Positions 32,757 to 41,167 of a stretch of 64,000 nt of DNA are shown here, in pieces. Position 1 is the first letter of the stretch; every line of letters starts with the position of its first letter. The stretch is from Lysobacter firmicutimachus (GTDB lineage Bacteria > Pseudomonadota > Gammaproteobacteria > Xanthomonadales > Xanthomonadaceae). The position numbers and the translations under genes were made by a program. A model generated the notes under the pieces. That model did not search any database. It saw nothing but the letters and a program-made list of their open reading frames with translations, and was not told where the DNA came from. Where the stretch lies: positions 2,604,001 to 2,668,000 of the forward strand of contig NZ_JBANDL010000002.1 of the NCBI RefSeq assembly GCF_037027445.1. The letters run 5' to 3'.

Positions 32757-34279
32757 AATCAGCCAGAGCGATGAAACGCAGCCGGGAGCTCGGCATTCCG
32801 GCGATCCTGATGATGGTCGGTGCCTGCGGCATCCCGTCCGTCGCCTGGGCGGATCCTCAGGACCTGCCCATCCCGTGCGCAGACTTCCAGTACTCGTACG
32901 CGGCCAAGCCGGGCGAGGCGATCACGGCCACGGACATAGAGACCAACAAGGATGCCTATTGGGTGTTCGAGAACGGGGGAGGGAACCTGAGTTGCTCGGG
33001 GACTGGCCCGTTCACCTGCGCCGGGCTGACAGTGACCGTGCCCGCGCCGGATGTCGTGCATTCGCCCGCGGCCCCTGACGGCAAGACCACGGTCGCCGGC
33101 ACGGCCGCGGCGCTGGGCGAGCAGGATCAGTTCAGTCTGACGGCTTCCGATGCGTCCGACCCCGCCAAGAAGTGCAAGGGCACCTATCTGTTCCACGTTA
33201 CGGCCGAAGGCGGCGGCTGGGGCGACCCCCATCTGACCACCGTCGACGGCGTCCACTACGACTTCCAGAGCGCCGGCGAATTCACCGCGCTGCGCGACGA
33301 CAAGCTGGAAATCCAGACGCGTCAGACCGCCGTGCCCACGGCCACCATCCCGATCACCAACGCCTACACGGGCATCACGCATTGCGTCGCGGTGTACACC
33401 GCGGTGGCGGCCCGCGTCGGCAGCAGCCGCGTCACCTTGCAACCCAATCCGAACGTAGAGGAAACGCGCAAGGGCATGGAGCTGCGAGTGAATGGCAAAT
33501 TGGTCCAGCTGACCGATGCCGGCATCGTACTCAACGCCAGCAGTGCAACGTCGGGGGCCGCGATCGGAGGCATCGACGGCCACATCCGCAAGGCCGCCGA
33601 TGGCGCGATCGAGATCATCGACGCCCGCGGTACGCAACTGGTGGTCACCCCGCGGTTCTGGGACGGGCCGAAGGTCTGGTATCTGAACGTCAACGTGTAC
33701 CAGACCTCGGCGACCCAGGGCACGATGGGCGTGGTCCCCGAAGGCAGTTGGATTCCGGCGTTGCCCGACGGTACGTCGCTCGGCTCGATGCCCGAGTCCA
33801 TCGATCAGCGCTACCAGGACCTGTACGAGAAGTTCGCCGATGCGTGGCGGGTCACCGATGCAAGCAGCCTGTTCGACTACGCGTCGGGCAGCAATACGGC
33901 GACGTTCACCCTGGACGAGTGGCCGCGCAACTCGCCGCAGTCCTGCGACCTGGCCGGCCAGACCTCGGTGCAGCCGGCGACCGAGGCGGTGGCGCAGGCC
34001 GCGTGCGCGGCGGTCACCGATCCGGTGCGCAAGGCGGATTGCGTGTTCGACGTGATGGTCACCGGCCATGAGGGCTTCGGCAAGAGCTACGAGACCATGC
34101 AGAGATTCCAGCCCCTCGGCACGGGCACGTGGTACAGCCCCGCGCCGCCCAAGGTCGACGGCGGTCAGCCCGGCAACAACCCGGGCGGTCTGGGCGCCGT
34201 GTTCAAGAAATGGTGGTGGCTGATCCTGCTGCTGTTGCTGATCGTCTTCCTGCTGATGAGGAAGAAGAGTTCGCCGTAA
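32753..34279 (+). CDS. Secreted, membrane-anchored von Willebrand D-type domain protein in the eCIS operon
   Basis: A 508-residue protein with a signal peptide (about residues 1-33, ending SVAWA). A VWD-type domain begins near residue 155 with GGGWGDPHLTTVDGVHYDFQ, the standard G-D-P-H-(x)n-D-G-x-x-Y-x-F signature, and continues with beta strands and paired cysteines. At the C terminus a strong transmembrane helix (WWWLILLLLLIVFLLM) is followed by RKKSSP, giving a type I inner-membrane topology with the VWD domain outside the cytoplasm. Not a standard particle part. It could tether particles or help their release, or bind an envelope partner; this is inference. It follows a 118-base gap and may have its own promoter. 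Confidence 0.75.
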   Translation: MKSARAMKRSRELGIPAILMMVGACGIPSVAWADPQDLPIPCADFQYSYAAKPGEAITATDIETNKDAYWVFENGGGNLSCSGTGPFTCAGLTVTVPAPDVVHSPAAPDGKTTVAGTAAALGEQDQFSLTASDASDPAKKCKGTYLFHVTAEGGGWGDPHLTTVDGVHYDFQSAGEFTALRDDKLEIQTRQTAVPTATIPITNAYTGITHCVAVYTAVAARVGSSRVTLQPNPNVEETRKGMELRVNGKLVQLTDAGIVLNASSATSGAAIGGIDGHIRKAADGAIEIIDARGTQLVVTPRFWDGPKVWYLNVNVYQTSATQGTMGVVPEGSWIPALPDGTSLGSMPESIDQRYQDLYEKFADAWRVTDASSLFDYASGSNTATFTLDEWPRNSPQSCDLAGQTSVQPATEAVAQAACAAVTDPVRKADCVFDVMVTGHEGFGKSYETMQRFQPLGTGTWYSPAPPKVDGGQPGNNPGGLGAVFKKWWWLILLLLLIVFLLMRKKSSP

Positions 34280-34286
34280 CCCGGCA

Positions 34287-34312
34287 AGCCGGGCGGGCTT
34301 CGTCCCGCCCGG
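34287..34312 (+). terminator. Strong hairpin between the VWD and cargo genes
   Basis: GCCGGGCGGG-CTTCGT-CCCGCCCGGC is a perfect 10-base stem. No T-run follows; instead the ribosome-binding site GGGAGG of the next gene starts at its foot. It may slow transcription or protect processed mRNA ends rather than terminate fully. Confidence 0.5.
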
Positions 34313-34324
34313 CGGGAGGCCGCC

Positions 34325-35176
34325 ATGGGCAGACGCAGGCGCAGACAAGCGGAAGGCACGCAGACCCGCGATGCGGCGTTCTTCAAGCCGCAGAGCGGGC
34401 CCGCGGCCGGCGATCCGTTCTTCAAGCCCGCGGCCGCCGGCGATGCGCCCGTGCTGCAAAAGGAGGACGCCCCCGGCGCAGCCCAGGAGGAAGAGAAGAA
34501 AGACCCGATCACCGAGGGGTTGAAGACCGCCGCCGAGAAACTCGGGGAGAACGAATCGTTCAAGAAGTGGTACGAGCCGCGCCTCACCCGCCTGAAGTAC
34601 ACGCTATGGGACAGGGCGAGCCCGGCCGAGAAGGCTGCGATGTTGAGTTTCGCCGGTGTGAACCTGGGCATGGCGGGGCTGGCGTTTGCATCGAACCCGC
34701 AACTGCGCGAAACCCTGTCGGGCGTGAACATCGGCAAGTTGCTGGGGCTGATTCCGTACTCGCCCATCGATGGCTTCAGCTACAAACTTCCCGCGGCCGG
34801 GAAGCATGAAACCGAGTTCTCCGCGGACTTCACCCTCGGCCCCTATCTGGACCTGTGGAAGAAACGCCCGGCGTACATTCCGTCGGGCGCGACATTCGGC
34901 CTGGAGTCCGGCTACGACCCCACAGGCAGGGGATTCAACTTGACCGGCGGAAAGTTCGGCCTCGATTTCCTGGACGGCGCGCTGAAGGCCGAAGGCAAGA
35001 CGTTCAAATCGTTGAGCCCGTACCCGATGCTGATGCCCGGCATGGCGCCGGGCTACGAGCCGACCTGGCTCATGAACCAGACCCCGGGCATGCCGGACCT
35101 CCAACGACCGGGATTCCAGTTCATGTTGAACATGGACATATTGAAGCTGTTTCCGGGCTTGAAGAAGAGATTCTGA
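34325..35176 (+). CDS. Probable eCIS cargo with double FFKP N-terminal motif
   Basis: A 283-residue soluble protein of no recognised family. Its N terminus is basic (MGRRRRRQAEG) followed by two FFKP motifs at residues 19-22 and 32-35 and then VLQKE. The DUF4157 protein encoded next has the same plan (FFSP at 18-21, FFAP at 29-32, then IQAK). A shared N-terminal pattern in two neighbouring, otherwise unlike proteins suggests a packaging signal for the tube lumen. The C-terminal 150 residues are beta-rich (SADFTLGPYLDLWKKRPAYI, LTGGKFGLDFLDGA) and might form a membrane-associated fold. Activity is unknown. Confidence 0.6.
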   Translation: MGRRRRRQAEGTQTRDAAFFKPQSGPAAGDPFFKPAAAGDAPVLQKEDAPGAAQEEEKKDPITEGLKTAAEKLGENESFKKWYEPRLTRLKYTLWDRASPAEKAAMLSFAGVNLGMAGLAFASNPQLRETLSGVNIGKLLGLIPYSPIDGFSYKLPAAGKHETEFSADFTLGPYLDLWKKRPAYIPSGATFGLESGYDPTGRGFNLTGGKFGLDFLDGALKAEGKTFKSLSPYPMLMPGMAPGYEPTWLMNQTPGMPDLQRPGFQFMLNMDILKLFPGLKKRF

Positions 35177-35179
35177 GCC

Positions 35180-38100
35180 GTGCGAACAAAGACCGCCGCC
35201 AAGGAAGCTTCGGGTCATGCGAGCAAGTCGTTTTTCAGCCCGCACAGGGCGAGCGCGGCATCGTTCTTCGCGCCGATGATCCAGGCGAAATGCGCGTCTT
35301 GCGAAGCCGAGGAAACTGCGAAACTCAAGGAGGAAGGGCCTCCGGATTTGCAGGCGAAGTGCGACGCTTGCGATCACGAGCCTCCGAAGCTGCAGCGCCG
35401 CGACGCGCCCGTACAGGCCAAGCTTTCGCTGGGCACCCCGGGCGACCGCTTCGAGCAGGAGGCGGATCAGATGGCCGACACCGTAATGCGGATGCCGGAT
35501 CCTGCGGCCCCGATGCAGGTTTCCTCGACCGCTGGCGCCGGCGTTCAGCGTGACTCGGCGGAGAGCTGCTCGGCCAAGGACGAGCCGCCCGAACCCGGAG
35601 AGATAAACGAAGAGACCGAGGACATCGACCTCGTCAACCCGAAAGAAACGCCCGTAAGCCCGAAGCGTGAGGGGGGCGATTCAGCCGCTCCGGCCGATCT
35701 CGAATCGCGTATCGATGCCGCCAAGGGAAGCGGCACAGCGCTTCCCCCGGACACGCGCGACTTCATGGAATCCAGATTCGGCCACGACTTTTCTCAAGTG
35801 AAGATCCACACCGGCGCGGCTTCGGCCGCCATGAACCGCGATATCCACAGTCATGCGTTCACCAGCGGCACCGACATTCACTTCGCGCCAGGGCAGTACC
35901 GTCCCGACACGGACTCCGGCAAGCACCTGCTTGCCCATGAGCTCACGCATGTCGTGCAGCAGACAGGTTCGCGCGGTGGAGACGGCGCCATCCAGCAGAT
36001 GGCGAGCCGACGACAAATATCGCGCGCGGGCAGCAATTACGAGACGAAGTGGTACCAGAACACCTCCTACGTTTCGGGCAAAGCCACCCACGGAATCATC
36101 GAGAGGCTATTGCGCGAGTCGGACGCCGCGCTGGTTACCGAGGCGGCGATCCCGGGCGCGGATCGCTTCGCCCCCGGCATGAACAAGGTCGGCGTGGCGG
36201 ACCTGTACATGTCCACGCCGGCAAAGACGGTCTCGGGAGTCAAGGCGTACAAGGAAGCCGAAACCGAACACGAAATCGTGTCGATGGACAAGCCATCGTC
36301 GAAGTTCCTGGGCACCCAGCCCGCAGTGGCGTCCGCGCCCACGCGGCCAGATCGCAAGAAGGGCGTTCGCGGCTGGAAGGGCGACTTCCCGTCGCACATC
36401 TGGCTGGGCGAACTCAAACCGTGGAACGCCGGAAAGTTGGCGGCAGGCGTGGCCCAGCTGGACAGCTACGCGCTGGGATACAACGCCTTCGTTAAGCGGG
36501 TGAATCAGCTCAGCGGCGGCAAGACGCGCGGCAGCATCTCCTTCGATCGTCTCAAGCTCAAACTGCCCGGCTTCCTGGACTTCGACAATTGGGACGCACA
36601 GCACAAGATCGGCTCGCCGAAAACCGAGTATGGCGACCGGCGATTGTGGGTCGCCTACGTCGGCGGCGGCGTCTATCTGTACAAGGATCTCGCGAAGGGG
36701 CTGGACACTCCCCCCGACGAATACTTCACCAAGCACCTCGCGGAGATGCGGGAACTCAAGAAGTCGATGACGGACTCGCATCCCCATCCGGGGAAGATGG
36801 CCAGCCCCAAGACGATCGCGGCTCCCGCTCCGGTCGTCTCGCGTGCGCCATCGGGTGCCGCCACGCGGCATATCCAGCGCCACACCAAGGACCGGCCCGA
36901 TAGCTACTGGAAAGAGCGCGGGGCGGCCTGGGAGAAGAAGCGCGGCGCCTGGGGCGGCGACTTCCGGAAGTTCTTGGATTCCAAGCTCTCCGGCCATCGC
37001 GACAAGGTCAAGTTCGAAAAGCGCATAGGCAAGGCGGGCGGCAAGCTTTCCGGCACGGGCGAAAAGGAGGTCAGGGAATACAAGCAACTGATGTTCTGGA
37101 GCGGTCGCGCGGGGAAGTACCTCGGAAAAGTGCGATTCATGCTGGGAAGTGCGTGGGACAAGGTGATCGGCGTCTTCGAGCGCAAGAAGAAGCCCATGGA
37201 AGACGTGCGCACCAAGGTCCAGGGAGTCAAGGCGGGCGGCATGACCAAGATCGGTTGGGCCAGCAAGCTGCTGACTGTTGTCGTGAGCGCGTGCAAAGTA
37301 GCATTCACAGCGTTCATCACGGAGAGCTTCAACTTCTTCGCGGATTGCTTCCACAGCGCAATGGACAAGCTTGTCGAGAGGTTCAATGAAGAACTCAACG
37401 AAAGCTTCGGCGACGAGATCTGCCGCGCCCGCAAGTCGTTCGAGGAGAGCAAGGAGAAGCTCGAGACCGAATGGGGCGATGTGATCAGGCAGCTCGAAGC
37501 GCTCGTCACCGCCGTCCAGGACGCCAAGCGCTGGATGGATATCGCGACCACAGCGGTCGACCTCATCCGCATCGGCGTTCAGATAGTTTCCTGCGTCTCT
37601 CCGCCGGCGCTGGGCTGCCTGTGGGGCCTCGTTGCCCAACTGGGCATCGGCGCCATGGTGAGCATCGTCATCGGCACGGATTGGTTCAATCGGGAAATCG
37701 TTACGCCGAATGTCCGCGAGCTGCTACGCACCCACATCGCTCCCACCTACCAGAAGCTCATCAATAACGTGCTGGGCCCCAATCTGTCCAAATATCACTG
37801 CCACATCGCCGACGACGCGATTCCCGCCATGAAGTTCGAGGCCAAGGGCGGAATCGCCGACAATTCGGATGCGATGCGCGCCCATCGCGACCAGTGGGAG
37901 AAGGAATTCGAGCCGCAGATCCTGAAGGACCTTCAGACCGTATTCGGAAAACCGGGCGGCAAAGCGGTCACCAAGGAGGAAATGCTGGACTTGCTCAAGC
38001 GCATCAAGGATAGCGGGCTCTCGATGCAAGAGTTCAAGGACCGGCAGACAGCGAGGGCGCTGCTCGAACAGGCGCGCGAAAGCAAGACGGGAAAGCTCAA

Positions 38101-38908
38101 TCTCGAGGACGCCAAGCGGGAGGCCGTCAAGAAGGACCCTCCCTCTCCGAAGCCAGAAGTCGAGAGAAAGATCGACTACCCGCATGCTCGCGAGCAGAAC
38201 GTCGTCTACAAGAAGATTCGCGGGTGGGAGCCGACATTGTTCATCGCGAAACCCGGCATCAAGGCGGATTCGGATGAATTCGCGAACGCAATCTATGACA
38301 TGCAGGGAAAACTGGGCATGAAGCAGGACGGCATCGCCGGTGATGCCACCCTGCTGGCGTTCTACGACAAGAATGGAAAGAAGAAGGATTTCTTCTATAA
38401 AGAAACCGTCGCAGCCCTGGAGAAACAGAAGGCCGACCGGGAAAAGGCGGCCAAGGAAAGAGCAGCGAAGGAAAAGGCTGCACAGGACAAGGTCGACGCG
38501 GACAAGCAGTACGCCCAAGCCACCAAGGGGCTGGACCCGTCGGTCAAGGTCGTGAAAGCGCACGAAGTCGTTCCCGCCAACAAGGACTGGATCGTCCCCA
38601 AGGGCATCGGCGTCCAGATCGTCAACTTCTGGTCGTACATCGAGTGGTCGAAGAACCCGCTCAACTTCGACGTTCCGAAGCCGCCTGCCTTCGTCGATCT
38701 GGATATCGTGGTCGACGGCAAGCACGTGTACCGGGTATTGAATGTCGCAGTGAATAGACTCTATGTAACGAAAGGATTTGGCGTTGGACTTTGCCGTTGG
38801 AACGCCAACCTGGAACTGCTCGACGGCATCCGCCTCGACACGAGCAATGGCGTTGTGCAGCTGTACCATACGCTGTGGTGCCTTAGCGATGACTACAGTG
38901 TTCCGTGA
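35180..38908 (+). CDS. Large DUF4157 eCIS cargo/effector candidate
   Basis: A 1242-residue protein starting with GTG. Residues 1-100 carry the double FF motif, paired cysteines (CASC, CDAC) and LSLGTPGDRFEQEADQMADTV, the standard lead-in to DUF4157. DUF4157 spans about residues 180-270 with the zinc-protease motif HELTH at 253-257. This domain accompanies eCIS loci widely and is thought to mark cargo. A hydrophobic, helical region follows around 690-870 (KLLTVVVSACKVAFTAFI; ALGCLWGLVAQLGIGAMVSI), which could insert into membranes. Near the C terminus lie a peptidoglycan-binding-like segment (MQGKLGMKQDGIAGDATLLAF) and a Lys/Ala coiled coil. The catalytic toxin activity, if any, is not recognised. 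Confidence 0.8.
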   Translation: MRTKTAAKEASGHASKSFFSPHRASAASFFAPMIQAKCASCEAEETAKLKEEGPPDLQAKCDACDHEPPKLQRRDAPVQAKLSLGTPGDRFEQEADQMADTVMRMPDPAAPMQVSSTAGAGVQRDSAESCSAKDEPPEPGEINEETEDIDLVNPKETPVSPKREGGDSAAPADLESRIDAAKGSGTALPPDTRDFMESRFGHDFSQVKIHTGAASAAMNRDIHSHAFTSGTDIHFAPGQYRPDTDSGKHLLAHELTHVVQQTGSRGGDGAIQQMASRRQISRAGSNYETKWYQNTSYVSGKATHGIIERLLRESDAALVTEAAIPGADRFAPGMNKVGVADLYMSTPAKTVSGVKAYKEAETEHEIVSMDKPSSKFLGTQPAVASAPTRPDRKKGVRGWKGDFPSHIWLGELKPWNAGKLAAGVAQLDSYALGYNAFVKRVNQLSGGKTRGSISFDRLKLKLPGFLDFDNWDAQHKIGSPKTEYGDRRLWVAYVGGGVYLYKDLAKGLDTPPDEYFTKHLAEMRELKKSMTDSHPHPGKMASPKTIAAPAPVVSRAPSGAATRHIQRHTKDRPDSYWKERGAAWEKKRGAWGGDFRKFLDSKLSGHRDKVKFEKRIGKAGGKLSGTGEKEVREYKQLMFWSGRAGKYLGKVRFMLGSAWDKVIGVFERKKKPMEDVRTKVQGVKAGGMTKIGWASKLLTVVVSACKVAFTAFITESFNFFADCFHSAMDKLVERFNEELNESFGDEICRARKSFEESKEKLETEWGDVIRQLEALVTAVQDAKRWMDIATTAVDLIRIGVQIVSCVSPPALGCLWGLVAQLGIGAMVSIVIGTDWFNREIVTPNVRELLRTHIAPTYQKLINNVLGPNLSKYHCHIADDAIPAMKFEAKGGIADNSDAMRAHRDQWEKEFEPQILKDLQTVFGKPGGKAVTKEEMLDLLKRIKDSGLSMQEFKDRQTARALLEQARESKTGKLNLEDAKREAVKKDPPSPKPEVERKIDYPHAREQNVVYKKIRGWEPTLFIAKPGIKADSDEFANAIYDMQGKLGMKQDGIAGDATLLAFYDKNGKKKDFFYKETVAALEKQKADREKAAKERAAKEKAAQDKVDADKQYAQATKGLDPSVKVVKAHEVVPANKDWIVPKGIGVQIVNFWSYIEWSKNPLNFDVPKPPAFVDLDIVVDGKHVYRVLNVAVNRLYVTKGFGVGLCRWNANLELLDGIRLDTSNGVVQLYHTLWCLSDDYSVP

Positions 38909-39038
38909 CCAATCAACGATAAGCGCAGGGAGCTGAGCCGGGCACCGACGGATTAGCTGCCTTCCGGGAATATCACACGTCTCTGCCCACCATCACGCCG
39001 GACGCCGACATGCAAGCCATGGCGCAGAAGGAGACTCA

Positions 39039-40442
39039 ATGAACGCTGGAGCCGGCACCTTAGCAAGACACATCGAGCCCTTGCGGATTCCGACAAAGGC
39101 GCGCGACACAGAGGGGCGCGCCTATCTTCACCGGGCGTTCGAACAATTCGAGGCGTTGCTCGAGCGTCATCTGCGCGCGCACCTTCAGCGAGACATCGAC
39201 TGCGTCCTGATGCCGACCGTGATCGACCCGCCCGATCCCGATGATGATGCGCCCTATGCCCGCCTGGTGAGGGAGCAGCGCCTCGATAGCGAGTCGCAGG
39301 CCCTGCTGTTGCTTGCACTCGCCCCATTGGTCAGGTCGGACTTTCTCGATCGCCTGGTCCAGAATCTCGCACCCGGCGCGGGGGATTACCCGCTCCTCGG
39401 CGGCATCCGCGGCAAACAACACCGCGGTTTTTTGCCAACGGGCGACACGGCGTTATTCGTCATGGCGGGCGACGACCTGGGCGAGCGACTACGCTGGCAG
39501 AAGTTACTGGGTGGCGATCACCCGCTGATACAGAGGCGCATCGTCTATCTCGAAGAGTCGGTCGACGGCGATCCGCCGATGAGTGGCCGTTTGTTGGTCG
39601 ATGAGGAAACCGCGGATCGCATCATCAACGGCAAGCCGCGCCCGCCGCGATCTTCATCCAAGTTTCCCGCGCAGAAGCTGTCCACGGACATGGAGTGGGA
39701 CGATCTGGTTCTCCAGCCGCGTACGCTCGCCGAAATCCGCGACCTCGAGACCTGGGTGCGTCACGGGCAGGTGCTGCTCGACGACTGGCAGATGCGCCGC
39801 AAGTTGCGCCCGGGCTGCCGCGCACTGTTCCACGGCCCGCCAGGCACGGGCAAGACGGTCACGGCGATGCTGTTGGGAAAAGTCACGGGACGCGAGGTTT
39901 ATCGCGTCGATCTTTCCATGGTGGTGTCCAAGTACATCGGCGAAACCGAGAAGAACCTGGCCGGACTGTTCGACCGAGCGGAGCGCAAGGATTGGATCCT
40001 GTTCTTCGACGAAGCCGATGCGCTGTTCGGAAAGCGCACGCAGGTTCGCGATGCACATGATCGCTACGCCAACCAGGAAGTCTCGTTCCTGCTGCAGCGG
40101 ATCGAGACCTTCGAAGGCCTGGCCATTCTCGCCTCGAATCTCGCGGGGAATGTCGACGAAGCCTTCGCGCGCCGCTTCGAACACATCGTCAACTTTCCGA
40201 TGCCGCGCCAAGGCGAGCGCCTGCTCATCTGGCAGAAAGGGCTGCCGCCCGCCGCCTCGCTGGAGCCCGGCATTGACCTTGCGCGCATCGCCACTCGTTA
40301 TGAGCTGAGCGGCGGAATGATCATGAACGTCATTCGCTACGTTTCGATGCAGGCCATTTCCCGTGATGAGCGCGTGCTGCGCCTGCAGGATTTCCTTGAC
40401 GGCATTCGCCGCGAATACGCAAAAGAGAACAAACTCGAATGA
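39039..40442 (+). CDS. eCIS AAA+ ATPase (Afp15/Pvc15-like)
   Basis: A 467-residue protein with one AAA+ module: Walker A GPPGTGKT (about 266-273), Walker B ILFFDEAD (about 320-327) and sensor/Arg-finger region FARRFEHIVNFPMP. The N-terminal 230 residues are the variable domain of Afp15/Pvc15-type ATPases. In PVC this ATPase is needed for assembly and for loading cargo, acting as a chaperone. It is the last particle gene, and its stop overlaps an ATG of the inovirus remnant, showing how closely the phage DNA abuts the operon. Confidence 0.93.
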   Translation: MNAGAGTLARHIEPLRIPTKARDTEGRAYLHRAFEQFEALLERHLRAHLQRDIDCVLMPTVIDPPDPDDDAPYARLVREQRLDSESQALLLLALAPLVRSDFLDRLVQNLAPGAGDYPLLGGIRGKQHRGFLPTGDTALFVMAGDDLGERLRWQKLLGGDHPLIQRRIVYLEESVDGDPPMSGRLLVDEETADRIINGKPRPPRSSSKFPAQKLSTDMEWDDLVLQPRTLAEIRDLETWVRHGQVLLDDWQMRRKLRPGCRALFHGPPGTGKTVTAMLLGKVTGREVYRVDLSMVVSKYIGETEKNLAGLFDRAERKDWILFFDEADALFGKRTQVRDAHDRYANQEVSFLLQRIETFEGLAILASNLAGNVDEAFARRFEHIVNFPMPRQGERLLIWQKGLPPAASLEPGIDLARIATRYELSGGMIMNVIRYVSMQAISRDERVLRLQDFLDGIRREYAKENKLE

Positions 40443-40552
40443 AAGTTTCTTTTGGCGCCGTAGCCCGAAGCATCGCCAAGATGGCCCGCCACCTCACCCG
40501 GGGCGTAGGGCAGGGGACCGCATTCGGCGATATAACCGGTGTCCACGATTAA
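40439..40552 (+). pseudogene. zot: Zot C-terminal remnant
   Basis: An open frame of 37 codons ends GQGTAFGDITGVHD, resembling the ends of both Zot proteins in the window (QVTAYGDIGVGA and QISTYGDLAVPA). Just beyond, in another frame, GGTAATTCCAGT encodes GNSS, matching the last residues of P2 Zot (GNSS) and P1 Zot (GDSS). The two pieces in different frames show a decayed, frameshifted gene end. Its ATG overlaps the ATPase stop, so a coupled 37-residue peptide might still be made. Confidence 0.6.
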
Positions 40553-40572
40553 ACCGGTCGGTAATTCCAGTC

Positions 40573-40675
40573 AAACGCATCACCCGCGCCTGCTCCGGCA
40601 TTGCGTGGAACGCCAAGCGGACCACTCGCGCCAGGTCAAACCAGGCGCGCTACCACTCCCGCTGACCCGCTTTTC
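40573..40675 (+). repeat. Conserved post-zot noncoding block, copy in P0
   Basis: About 100 bases from AAACGCATCACCCGCGCC to GCTGACCCGCTTTTC. Equivalent sequence occurs in P1 and, inverted, in P2. It has GCGCC/GGCGC-rich inverted repeats and no open frame kept among the copies. A packaging signal or replication origin is likely, as in other filamentous phages. Confidence 0.55.
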
Positions 40676-40708
40676 CCGGCTATTCTTTCCGTACAGGGAG
40701 GAACCGTC

Positions 40709-41119
40709 ATGAAGACATGGATTTGCTATGCCGTACTGCTGTTGTCGCCCGCTGCGTCCGCACAGATGGTGTACAAATGCATAGGCAAGGGCGGGGCGGT
40801 CTCGTACCAAAGCGACCCCTGCGCGGGTACCAAAACTGCCAAGTCCTGGACGGCCACACCCGAAGCGCCTCCTACGAACGAAGAGCTTTGGCGGCGACAT
40901 CGAGCCCAAAAGAAGGCCGATGCTGACTCGCGCTATTTGTCTCGGATCGCCGGCCGATCTCGGTCGGGGGCAGCCGCCGGGGCAGCCGTCACCACAGGTT
41001 CGTTTGGCACTAGCCAATGCGAAAACATGAAACGCATGCGCGATGCCAACGTTACCAATGACACCGGTTATGACGGTCGCCGGGCTTGGGCCGATCAGGT
41101 TTACGACGCCTGCAAATGA
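40709..41119 (+). CDS. DUF4124-like secreted inovirus accessory protein (P0)
   Basis: A 136-residue protein with a signal peptide (residues 1-19, ending ASAQ) and the short DUF4124-type motif MVYKCIGKGGAVSYQSDPC. It ends in MKRMRDANVTNDTGYDGRRA, which is nearly the same in the P1 paralogue. GGGAGGA precedes the start. DUF4124 domains are small beta folds of unknown function found in exported proteins. The gene is intact although the rest of its prophage is lost, so it could be a kept moron gene. Confidence 0.75.
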   Translation: MKTWICYAVLLLSPAASAQMVYKCIGKGGAVSYQSDPCAGTKTAKSWTATPEAPPTNEELWRRHRAQKKADADSRYLSRIAGRSRSGAAAGAAVTTGSFGTSQCENMKRMRDANVTNDTGYDGRRAWADQVYDACK

Positions 41120-41140
41120 AAAAGGCCCCTGACAGGGCCT
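41118..41140 (-). terminator. Terminator of the P0 DUF3653 gene
   Basis: On the minus strand AGGCCCTGTCAGGGGCCT is followed by TTTTCATT. It lies between two convergent genes and should stop leftward transcripts. A 14-base palindrome, CTGGCGATCGCCAG, sits at 41150-41163, between this hairpin and the gene. Confidence 0.65.
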
Positions 41141-41167
41141 CGTTCATTTCTGGCGATCGCCAGTGTC

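Noticed and set aside
13017..40442. Locus as a type VI secretion system or R-type pyocin
   Set aside because: No TssJLM membrane complex or ClpV is present, and there are no lysis genes. DUF4255, DUF5908, LysM, AAA+ ATPase and DUF4157 proteins together identify an eCIS.
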